Of a DNA stretch of 26,325 nt, positions 17,266 through 24,835 are shown piece after piece. The notes below the pieces were generated by a model. It had not been told where the DNA came from. It did no database searches and saw only the letters and a program-made list of their open reading frames with translations. The DNA comes from Nitrospinaceae bacterium UBA3496 (GTDB taxonomy: Bacteria > UBA8248). Made by a program: the position numbers and the translations under genes. The first letter of the stretch is position 1, and every line of letters begins with the position of its first letter. The stretch lies in the NCBI GenBank assembly GCA_002377645.1, contig DFQF01000061.1, positions 1 through 26,325 of the forward strand. The letters run 5' to 3'.

Positions 17266-18302
17266 CAAAGTTCTTTTATAATAGACAATAGTTCGGTAAT
17301 ACGTTTTGTGTAAGTGTGGTCTTCATGTGCTCTTTTGTATCCTTTATCCGCTATTTCTTTTCTTTTTTCCGGATTTGCAAGATAGAATTTAACTTTTTCA
17401 TTGAGTTCATCTAAATTCCTGAAAGTTTCTATTTCTTCTCCAGGAATAAATAATTTTTCTATTTCTTCTCGATATTCACATATCTGAAATGCTCCACATC
17501 CAGCAGCTTCAAAAGTTCTAAGATTTATTCCTTCAACTTCACCTTGAAATGTATTTATTACAATTTTCGCTCCGGAAAAAGCCTTGGCTTTTTCTTCTTC
17601 AGTAACAAGTTGATTTTGATGAAATTTATTGAGGTTTGTTTTCAACCATCTGGGAATAGGGGGCCCCCATATTTTCACGTCACAGTATTTAGAAAGTTCT
17701 TCAAAAATTTTAGCCCTGTAATAATAAAGATTCCCTGCGATCGTTACGTCGCATGTATATTTTTTGAGTTCTTCTTCAGAAAGGGTTATTCTTTTATGCC
17801 ATTTTGGTTCACAGCACTCTGGTAGGTAAGCAGCATTTTGATTAATTCTTTTTGCCATGCTGACAAGATATTTATCTTTGAAAAATAAGTAGTCGTAACA
17901 GCCAGAAAGTAAATATTGTCTTCCAAGATTTCCAGGATGGTCCGGAAACCAACAGACTATTTTTGCGTTTGTATTTTTCTTGAGTCTCAATAGTGATTCT
18001 GGTGGAACCCAAGTGCTATGTGTTATGACAAGATCGGGTTGGAAATCTGCTGAGAGGTCAGCAATACGGTTGTATATCTTATTTTCAAAATTTGGAAATA
18101 TTTTCATCGCGTAGTCTGCAAGCCGAAGTTTTAAGATAGACCATTTTTTCATTTTTCCTCTACTTAGATCCTTGTCTAAAGAGACTTTCAATACTTTTCT
18201 TTCGTCTACAGTTAAGACCTCATTTCCAAGAGCTCTAAATGTTTCTGCTGAGCACTTAGGAAGTGAATCAGGATGTTGAGGACCTATAACGACAATTTTC
18301 AT
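17265..18302 (-). CDS. CgeB-family glycosyltransferase
   Basis: A 345-residue GT-B-like protein matching the CgeB/DUF3880 plus Glyco_trans_1 pattern: GCYDYLFFKDKYLVSMAKRI followed shortly by AAYLPECCEPKWHKR, then VTIAGNLYYYRAKIFEEL, ARIW-like VKIWGPPIPRW, AFSGAKIVINTFQ, INLRTFEAAGCGAFQICEYR and the tail YKRAHEDHTYTKRITELL. These proteins are predicted to transfer sugars to glycans or proteins. Start ATG at 18302 has AGGA 6 nt upstream. The stop overlaps the next gene by one base (TGATG), indicating a tight operon. Donor and acceptor are unknown. RTFEAAGCGAF is the donor-binding region usual for the family. Confidence 0.85.
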   Translation of the reverse strand: MKIVVIGPQHPDSLPKCSAETFRALGNEVLTVDERKVLKVSLDKDLSRGKMKKWSILKLRLADYAMKIFPNFENKIYNRIADLSADFQPDLVITHSTWVPPESLLRLKKNTNAKIVCWFPDHPGNLGRQYLLSGCYDYLFFKDKYLVSMAKRINQNAAYLPECCEPKWHKRITLSEEELKKYTCDVTIAGNLYYYRAKIFEELSKYCDVKIWGPPIPRWLKTNLNKFHQNQLVTEEEKAKAFSGAKIVINTFQGEVEGINLRTFEAAGCGAFQICEYREEIEKLFIPGEEIETFRNLDELNEKVKFYLANPEKRKEIADKGYKRAHEDHTYTKRITELLSIIKEL

Positions 18303-18317
18303 TTTTGTCCTAATAAA

Positions 18318-19604
18318 TTAGATTGAAACTAAATCTTCTACATCAACAATATATATCTGACGAGTTCCTTCATGTACAGAGTCAATACATATTTGAGTGC
18401 CTTCTTTATTCCATCTGGGATGAAGGTCCGATCTCATTGCACTTTCGTCCCAGTTAAGTTCTTTGAAGTTTTCCTTGCTCGGAAGAGAGTAATAATTGCC
18501 AATTATATGCTTTGCTTTTTTGTTTAAGTCATAAACGATTAATTGCCTGTAATGTTCAGAATCAGCATATGTGTCAGTAACAAAAAACCTTTCATTTGGA
18601 GAAGGCATGGGATGTCCGTCATCTGCAAGAATTCCAATTCCAATTGATTCCGTTATTTTCTCTTTGTCTGTTAAAAGGAAATATCTGTCACCTACTAACT
18701 GTTGTCTTACATGTGATCTCGTTTTTCTTATTAATGTCAGAAGTTGTCTGAAAATTGGAAGAGAAAAGACGTTATGACTCCTTATTTTCGAAATCCACGG
18801 TCTGTTTCTCCCAAATGCTAAGATTCGATTAGAATTTAGCCAATTAAAGTGAGTAACAGTAATTGGAAAAATATGGAGATCAGTACCATCAGTGTTGCTT
18901 GTGCAAAGTCGTATAGGTGAACCGCCATCTTCTGCCCAGTATCTGTGACAAAAAGCAATTCTTGAACCATTGGGATTGAATGTTATGTGTGACAAGAAGT
19001 GGTTTTTAGTTTTACTTATGTCGTAATTCCCAGTTTTGGCAACATCTGAAATAGAAATCACAAGTTTTTTTTCTCCAGTAGAGAAATCAATACGAAAAAT
19101 GCCATCATTATCTGGAATGTTAACAAAAGATGTATTCTTCTTTTGAGAATCGTAGCCATATCCCCCTGTTTCGTAGAGCCTTTCAAAATTGATTCCTAAA
19201 CCATATTCTCCATTTGGATGAATGGCATATATAGGACATTCAAAGATCTCTTTTTCAAGAGTTTCTATATTTATTTTTATAGAGCAGAATCTATCGTTTA
19301 ATAGATCGTTGTAAATAATTTCCCTTTCATTTTTCGGGAACCATTGTTGTCTAGCACCTTGTTGAAAATTCCACGCATTAGTTGTTGCAATCTCTTTGAA
19401 TTTGCAATCTTCATTAAGATCTATTACTCCGACGACAGCCTTGTCTGAATATACTGGAGGTCTGTCAATGAAATTAGTTTGAAGTGAAATTACATATCGG
19501 CGATCTGAACTCCATGGACAAAGATCGTGAAACCCAAAAAAATGATGTTTGGGTCCGTTAGTAAGTCTTCTTGTAGGGTAGGAAGTATTGTTTTTAGATT
19601 CCAA
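18318..19604 (-). CDS. Uncharacterised beta-propeller-like protein of glycan loci
   Basis: A 428-residue protein I cannot assign a function. It carries repeated segments that look like TolB/oligogalacturonate-lyase-type beta-propeller blades: PNGSRIAFCHRYW, SPNERFFVTDTY and DLHPRWNKEGTQICIDSVHE near the end. The N-terminal HHFFGFHDLCPWSSDRRYVI (21-40) is a recognisable signature of a family seen in polysaccharide clusters; I recall no experimentally defined role. There is no signal peptide, so it is predicted to be cytoplasmic. The only start in frame is TTG at 19604; AAGGA lies about 13 nt upstream, so the ribosome site is poor. It sits 15 nt upstream of the CgeB gene and 34 nt after the formyltransferase, so it is co-transcribed with glycan enzymes. 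Confidence 0.75.
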   Translation of the reverse strand: MESKNNTSYPTRRLTNGPKHHFFGFHDLCPWSSDRRYVISLQTNFIDRPPVYSDKAVVGVIDLNEDCKFKEIATTNAWNFQQGARQQWFPKNEREIIYNDLLNDRFCSIKINIETLEKEIFECPIYAIHPNGEYGLGINFERLYETGGYGYDSQKKNTSFVNIPDNDGIFRIDFSTGEKKLVISISDVAKTGNYDISKTKNHFLSHITFNPNGSRIAFCHRYWAEDGGSPIRLCTSNTDGTDLHIFPITVTHFNWLNSNRILAFGRNRPWISKIRSHNVFSLPIFRQLLTLIRKTRSHVRQQLVGDRYFLLTDKEKITESIGIGILADDGHPMPSPNERFFVTDTYADSEHYRQLIVYDLNKKAKHIIGNYYSLPSKENFKELNWDESAMRSDLHPRWNKEGTQICIDSVHEGTRQIYIVDVEDLVSI

Positions 19605-19638
19605 TCTTCTAAGGAGTTCCTTTTGGCGGATTTAGTTT

Positions 19639-20379
19639 TTAACTTTTATCGTCTTTTTTTGTGAAAAAAATTTTCTGACCTTCTATTAAAGTATATGGTT
19701 TCGAGAACCCGGGCATCGATGTTGCTCTGATATGAGTTTTTATTTTTTCTTCTGGCCAGTCTAGTTCAATTTTTTTTATATCTTCTATTTCACTCCTGTA
19801 ATGGAAAGAAGAATTTCTAGATTTTTCTAATTCATTCTGTGGAATCAGAGAAAAATCATTAGATATAATTTTTGGCAGAGAATTTTTGAAAAGTTCAATT
19901 GATTTCATTTCCGTCAAACTATATAGGTCTTCAACCCAATAATCTTTTGGTATTTTAAATCGGTTTTCGAAAATTATTGCCCCACCATCAACTTGTTCTG
20001 TAAGCTGATGAATTGTTGCACCGAAAATGTCATCATTGTTTAGGATTGCAAAAGAGAATTGGTTGCACCCCCTATATTCTGGAAGGGGAGCCATATGTAA
20101 GTTAATGAAAATTTCTTTTGCTTTATCAATATGTTTTTTTTTAAGTATTTTTTCATATTGAACGCAGATACCAATATCGAATGGTTCAGAATCTTTGAGT
20201 GTATTAAGGTCTTTTAGTATTTTTATTCCATTTTGAATGCAAAATTGTTCTATCTCTTTTCCTCTAGGGTTCGTCAAAACGTAAGATATCTCAATGTCTA
20301 GTTCATTCTTTTTGTTGAAGATATGTTGTAAACATTCAGAACCTATTTTTTTTGATCCTAAAAAGCAGATTTTCTTCAT
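19639..20379 (-). CDS. Sugar N-formyltransferase-like protein
   Basis: A 246-residue formyl-transferase-fold protein, expected to transfer a formyl group from N10-formyltetrahydrofolate to an amino group. The catalytic triad of the family is visible: Asn93 and His95 in NLHMAPLPEYRG (93-104) and Asp131 in LTEQVDGGAIIF. It is shorter than methionyl-tRNA formyltransferase (about 310), and its neighbours are an aminotransferase and sugar dehydrogenase, so a nucleotide-linked amino sugar is the likely acceptor. I chose ATG at 20379 (first residues MKKICFLGSKK) over TTG at 20406, because the fold begins there and GAGAAG lies just upstream. The residue after HM is Ala instead of the common Ser. The gap to the aminotransferase is about 50 nt. 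Confidence 0.85.
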   Translation of the reverse strand: MKKICFLGSKKIGSECLQHIFNKKNELDIEISYVLTNPRGKEIEQFCIQNGIKILKDLNTLKDSEPFDIGICVQYEKILKKKHIDKAKEIFINLHMAPLPEYRGCNQFSFAILNNDDIFGATIHQLTEQVDGGAIIFENRFKIPKDYWVEDLYSLTEMKSIELFKNSLPKIISNDFSLIPQNELEKSRNSSFHYRSEIEDIKKIELDWPEEKIKTHIRATSMPGFSKPYTLIEGQKIFFTKKDDKS

Positions 20380-20431
20380 TTTCTTCTCTAAATGGTAATA
20401 GTCCAAAAATAATTAGGCATTATACAACTAT

Positions 20432-21991
20432 TTAACATAGAAATTCTTGAATCTTTTTTGTAACTAATTTTTGTTGTTTGAAGTTTATCTCCGGAAAAAG
20501 GGGAAGGCTTAAAACCTGTTTAGATATAATTTCCGTATTTGGTAATGTAGAGTTGTTTTTTATATTTTCAAATGCGGGTTGTAAGTGAAGTGGAATAGGA
20601 TAGTGTATCCCAGCAAAAATTTTATTTTCTCTTAGAAAGTTGATTAACTCATCTCTTTTGTTTTCATGCACCCTGATAACATAAAGATGGTATACGTGAT
20701 AATAATCATCTGTAGAGATCGGACATATAACTTGGTCTACTTTTTTAAGTAATTCATTATATTTCTCTGCAGCTTTTCTTCGTTTGATAGTCCATTCTTC
20801 TAAATATTTTAGTTTTACTCTAAGTATAGAACATTGAATAGCGTCTAGCCTGCTACTCCATCCGTAGATAGTATGTTCGTATTTATTAGTCCTTCCATGG
20901 TCTTTCAATAATCTTATTTTTTTTGCTAACTCAGAGTCGTTTGTCGCTAATCCACCGCCATCACCAAAAGCGCCTAAATTTTTTCCAGGATAGAAACTAA
21001 ATGCAGTGCCATCGCAGAGTGAAGAAATATCCCGGAATTTATTGTTGATTCTGATTTTAGATCCGTGAGATTGCGCTCCATCACCAATTAGAGTGAGATT
21101 GTTCTCTTTTGCGATTGGTATTAATTTTTCGATTTCTGCTGGATGACCATATAGGTGAACGGGCAGTATAGACTTTATTGAAGTATTACTTTCTTTGTGA
21201 ATTAGAGAGCCATCGTCTTTTTTAAAACACTGTTCTTGAATAAATTTTTCTAAAGATTCTATAGAAATACAATAGTTTTTTGGATTAATATCGATAAAAA
21301 ATGGTATTCCCCCACACATGATAATAGATTCGGCAGTTGCAAAAAATGTGTGAGAAACAGTTAATACACCATCTCCTTTTTTTATTCCAAGTGCTCGTAA
21401 ACCTAAATGAATCGCATCTGTTCCACTTCCTGTAGTAATAAAATGTTTTACATTGCAAAAATTGGCAAATTCTTCTTCAAATTTAAGTACTTCTTCACCC
21501 ATTACAAAATTAGAACGTGAAATAGTATTGGAAATGGCTTCGTTAATTTCAAATGAAATTGAAGAGTATTGCCCTATTAAGTCAACTAGTGGAACATCCT
21601 CTTTCTTTTTCAATTCGCTAATTTCTGATAGCTCTATTGCGTTGAGTCCTGACTTTTTCCAAGCTCCCTTTTCAAGTGTTAAGATAAAAGCTTGATTGAT
21701 GTTATTGCAAATTCGTATTTCATCGTTTTTAATGTAGCTTATTTCTTTTTTTTCTAAATATTTAATCAAGCTATTGGGTTGTAAATTACAAATAGTAGCA
21801 GATGCGATTATTTTTTTTGCCCAGTCAGGGGTGTTTTCAATGCTAGATTTTATCAGTATGAAGTTAGAAGACCATAATTCGTATTTGTCATCTTGCAATT
21901 TCTGAATTAATTCTTCTGCATCCAATTCTGTATCAGAATTGTTGAAAAAAAAATCGATTACTTCTCCAGAAATAAATAGTCTCGTACTCAT
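20432..21991 (-). CDS. DegT/DnrJ/EryC1-family sugar aminotransferase with N-terminal PIN-like extension
   Basis: A 519-residue protein. Residues about 131-519 are a normal PLP-dependent sugar aminotransferase: VPLVDLIGQY start, TTGSGTDAIHLGLRALGI (186-203), TVSHTFFATAES, LPVHLYGHPAEI, DGAQSHGS (304-311), PLP lysine Lys337 in SFYPGKNLGAFGDGGG, LKDHGR and GIHYPIPLHLQPAF. The family is usually about 370-400 residues, so about 130 residues are extra at the N-terminus. That extension (LFISGEVIDFF at 5-15; AFILTLEKGAWKKSGLNAIE at 101-120) resembles a PIN/VapC-like domain by pattern, but the first acidic residue is replaced by Ser8, so it is probably not a nuclease. Start ATG at 21991 has AAGGTG 8 nt upstream. 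The neighbours point to making an amino sugar. Confidence 0.9.
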   Translation of the reverse strand: MSTRLFISGEVIDFFFNNSDTELDAEELIQKLQDDKYELWSSNFILIKSSIENTPDWAKKIIASATICNLQPNSLIKYLEKKEISYIKNDEIRICNNINQAFILTLEKGAWKKSGLNAIELSEISELKKKEDVPLVDLIGQYSSISFEINEAISNTISRSNFVMGEEVLKFEEEFANFCNVKHFITTGSGTDAIHLGLRALGIKKGDGVLTVSHTFFATAESIIMCGGIPFFIDINPKNYCISIESLEKFIQEQCFKKDDGSLIHKESNTSIKSILPVHLYGHPAEIEKLIPIAKENNLTLIGDGAQSHGSKIRINNKFRDISSLCDGTAFSFYPGKNLGAFGDGGGLATNDSELAKKIRLLKDHGRTNKYEHTIYGWSSRLDAIQCSILRVKLKYLEEWTIKRRKAAEKYNELLKKVDQVICPISTDDYYHVYHLYVIRVHENKRDELINFLRENKIFAGIHYPIPLHLQPAFENIKNNSTLPNTEIISKQVLSLPLFPEINFKQQKLVTKKIQEFLC

Positions 21992-21997
21992 TAAATA

Positions 21998-23014
21998 TCA
22001 CCTTAGTTTTACAGGAGTTCCATTTTTCGAAGCAGATTTATCCATTGCTTCAAGAATTTTCAAGACCTGTATAGCTTTTTTGGGATTTGATAAACAATTT
22101 TCTTTTTCATTTATGCAATCTATGAAATGTTCACACTCGATTCTAAGTGGTTCTTCAAAGTTTATTTCAGGAGTAAAAACATTTCCTTCTTTGTTTAATA
22201 ATTGGAACTGAATAAAATCTTCAAAATTTAAAGAATTCTTTCCTTTTTTCCCGAATCCCCTGTCGTAAATTTTAATTTTTGAATCTAAAGAAGTATCATC
22301 ATAAACTAGCATTTTCCTTGTTCCTACGATAGTTGCGCCTCTTGTCTTGGTTGGGTTAATCCAACTAGAATGAATATATGCAGTAAGATTTTTCTTAAAT
22401 TTAAGAGAGGTAAACGCAATGTCTAGTACCCCTTTTTTTAATTGTGAAATACCTTGAGTTCTTATTTCAGTTGGCATTTGGTCGAAAAGGTATAAGATAA
22501 TTGAAATATCATGGGGAGCTAGATTCCAGTTAACATCAACGTCCGAACGAACAATGCCGAAATTTAATCTTTGTGTGAAAATATAGAAAACCTCACCTAA
22601 TTCTCCTGATTCTATAAATTCCTTTATCTTCCTCACTGCTTCGTTATATAGGAATGTAAATCCAGCCATAAGTGTCAACTTGTTTTTTTTTGCTAAGTTA
22701 GCAAGTTTGCTAGCATCTTTGGAACTAAGAGTGAAGGGTTTTTCTATCAGAACGTGTTTTCGTGCTGTTAGTGCTTTTGTAGCTATTTGGTAGTGAAATT
22801 TAGGTGGAGCAGATATTACAAATGCATCAATTTCTTTGTCCAAAATAGCTTCTTCTATATTTGGATAGGATGTGTTTAAAGAATATTTTTTCTTGACTTG
22901 GGAAACAATCTTCTTGTCAGTATCAACAATGGAATGTAAACATCCAATTTCTGACAAGTTACGACATAAGTGTTTTCCCCAGTACCCGACTCCGACTAAA
23001 CAAACGTTTCGCAT
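21998..23014 (-). CDS. Gfo/Idh/MocA-family sugar-nucleotide oxidoreductase
   Basis: A 338-residue dehydrogenase with Rossmann start VCLVGVGYWGKHLCRNLSEI (4-23), AFVISAPPKFHY (about 69-80), the signature IEKPFTLS (about 95-102), and the C-domain motif NFGIVRSDVDVNWNLAPHDI, very like dehydrogenases acting before DegT aminotransferases in sugar pathways (WlbA type). It probably oxidises a UDP-sugar to the keto form that the adjacent aminotransferase, 6 nt downstream, then aminates. The order dehydrogenase, aminotransferase, formyltransferase is a coherent three-step pathway. Start ATG at 23014; ribosome site weak (GAGAAAAAG). It is preceded by a 132-nt gap without a visible gene. Confidence 0.9.
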   Translation of the reverse strand: MRNVCLVGVGYWGKHLCRNLSEIGCLHSIVDTDKKIVSQVKKKYSLNTSYPNIEEAILDKEIDAFVISAPPKFHYQIATKALTARKHVLIEKPFTLSSKDASKLANLAKKNKLTLMAGFTFLYNEAVRKIKEFIESGELGEVFYIFTQRLNFGIVRSDVDVNWNLAPHDISIILYLFDQMPTEIRTQGISQLKKGVLDIAFTSLKFKKNLTAYIHSSWINPTKTRGATIVGTRKMLVYDDTSLDSKIKIYDRGFGKKGKNSLNFEDFIQFQLLNKEGNVFTPEINFEEPLRIECEHFIDCINEKENCLSNPKKAIQVLKILEAMDKSASKNGTPVKLR

Positions 23015-23146
23015 CTTTTTCTCAGTATCAGTTAAAATAAGTTAAATTCGAGTGATAATAATCAAATTTTTATTATGTTACATAAATATTTTTTTTGTTG
23101 GTAGGCAAAATGCAGAAAGTTCATTGTTTGTTGAAATAGTTTGAGG

Positions 23147-24694
23147 TTATGGATGATTATAGAAAAAGAACTTTAATTTTCTTGCGATTATTTTTTTTTC
23201 TTCTTTCTTGAGCCAGATTTGGCAAGTTCCAAAAGCTACTAAAATCAATGTGCATATAAGAGTTGTAAGTATACGAAGTGGTGTGTTGAGGTTTGTGAAA
23301 TGATTTATTACCCATGAAATAAGTAGCGAAGGAATTCCTAGTGATAAAATACCGGCCCATAAATTTGTTATGAATTTCTTGAAGTTTTCGTTTGTTAGGA
23401 GGCATGTTTTTTTTATTATCCAAAAATAACAACAAATAAATTCTCCAATTATTAATGCGATAACTAGTCCATGAAGTTTGTGAGATTTTATTAAAAATAG
23501 GGCTAAAATTAATCCAATAAAACTTGAAAACAATTGCAATTTAGCAATTTGTTTGTGTTTGTTAGCCGCTTTTAAAAGTAGAGCGCTCGACATCCAAGGA
23601 GTCTGAAAAAGTATATATAACATCAAAAGTCTGAATAGGATTAAGTCTGGTTGGATTTTGTTTTTTGTCCAAAATGAGATAACATTGCTCCCTTCATACC
23701 AAAGGGTTGAGATAAAGATGATACATAATGAAGTTGAAATACAAACGATTAATCTATGAGATCTCTGGAGTTTCTCCTGTTCGTCCAAAATTTCCATTTT
23801 TGTTATTTCTGGCCACAATGGCATTAGAAAAGAACGAGTAAATTGTCTAATTAAATTTGCTAATGTCCTGCTTACGACAAATAGAGCTACAAAAGTGCCA
23901 CCAAGTTCTATTGAAATCAAAATTACGCTTCCTTGATGAAGTAGGACTAGCGAAAAGTCTAGAAGGAAGAAGTAAATACCATGGGGTAACATTTTATATA
24001 GGACTTTTAAGGAAGTTTTCTTGATTCCCGGAGATAGATTAGGGAATCTTCTTTTGATATCCCAAACAGCAAAGAAAACTAAAAAGGTTGCAACCGTTTG
24101 ACTTGTCGCAACTGTGATAATGTCTCCTCCTAACAGAAGTACAGTTGGAATAAGTCCAATAGAGATAAACTGTCTTGCATTAGCGAACCATTGAGAAGTT
24201 GAAAAATTTCCATTTGTCCTATAAATCGCTGTAACCATGCCTGCTGGCAATGCCCATAAGACCTGGATTGACAATAAAAAGAAGACCCATCTAGTTTCGA
24301 TAGGACTTATTTCTCTGAATCCGAGGATTTTCTGAACAGGTAAAAAAAACAAAATCGGAATCAAAATCAGTGTAACCATTATTGAAATTGACAAGAAAAG
24401 TACGAAAGACGAATGTAGATAAAGACGATATTCTTCTGTTTTATTTAATGAAAATAACTGAGTGAGTTTATTGATTATTGCTAATCTTATGCCAGGATCA
24501 AATGAAGTAAGATAAGCAGTTAAAGAAAAAATGGTGAGCCATTCCCCATATTTTGTGGGTGACCAGTAAGTAAGAAAGATTGGAACGAGCAGGAAGTTGC
24601 CTATTGTGAGGACAATTTGACCGAAAAAAACTGAAACAACTCCGCTTCGTAATCGACTAAAAAATGATTTTGTTTTTTCTAGCTCTATTTCCAT
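23147..24694 (-). CDS. Polysaccharide flippase (Wzx/MOP-superfamily transporter)
   Basis: A 515-residue polytopic inner-membrane protein with about 12-14 predicted membrane segments, which fits transporters that flip lipid-linked glycan repeat units to the periplasmic side. Seen: LRSGVVSVFFGQIVLTIGNF at the N-terminus, FLTYWSPTKYGEWLTIFSLT (about 39-58), FDPGIRLAIINKLTQLFS, and SRTLANLIRQFTRSFLMPLW mid-protein, all typical of the RfbX/MATE-like polysaccharide family. Length is at the upper end of Wzx (about 400-520). Start ATG at 24694 with AGAGGA directly upstream. It is the first gene of the minus-strand glycan locus and is divergent from the kinase-like gene across 141 nt. No Wzy polymerase is in the window. 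Confidence 0.9.
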   Translation of the reverse strand: MEIELEKTKSFFSRLRSGVVSVFFGQIVLTIGNFLLVPIFLTYWSPTKYGEWLTIFSLTAYLTSFDPGIRLAIINKLTQLFSLNKTEEYRLYLHSSFVLFLSISIMVTLILIPILFFLPVQKILGFREISPIETRWVFFLLSIQVLWALPAGMVTAIYRTNGNFSTSQWFANARQFISIGLIPTVLLLGGDIITVATSQTVATFLVFFAVWDIKRRFPNLSPGIKKTSLKVLYKMLPHGIYFFLLDFSLVLLHQGSVILISIELGGTFVALFVVSRTLANLIRQFTRSFLMPLWPEITKMEILDEQEKLQRSHRLIVCISTSLCIIFISTLWYEGSNVISFWTKNKIQPDLILFRLLMLYILFQTPWMSSALLLKAANKHKQIAKLQLFSSFIGLILALFLIKSHKLHGLVIALIIGEFICCYFWIIKKTCLLTNENFKKFITNLWAGILSLGIPSLLISWVINHFTNLNTPLRILTTLICTLILVAFGTCQIWLKKEEKKIIARKLKFFFYNHP

Positions 24695-24835
24695 GTTCCT
24701 CTGACTCTGTTATTAGAAATTTTATGATAGAGTAAAAAGGTTTGAAGCAAAAGAAATTAAATCTAGTTTCCAATTATAAACAATTTTTTATGTTTATGTT
24801 TTGTCTTCTTAAATATTTTTTAGGGTCTTAATATT
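24695..24835. promoter_or_regulatory. Divergent intergenic region between flippase and kinase-like gene
   Basis: A 141-nt very AT-rich gap from which both glycan transcripts must start. On the minus strand a perfect TATAAT -10 sequence lies at plus-strand 24773-24778, but I see no matching -35 at normal spacing. Nothing resembling a terminator, RNA gene or small ORF is present. Confidence 0.4.

Noticed and set aside
23157..23435. Minus-strand 92-residue frame within the flippase region
   Set aside because: It is an out-of-frame shadow of the flippase C-terminus, whose hydrophobic frame continues unbroken.
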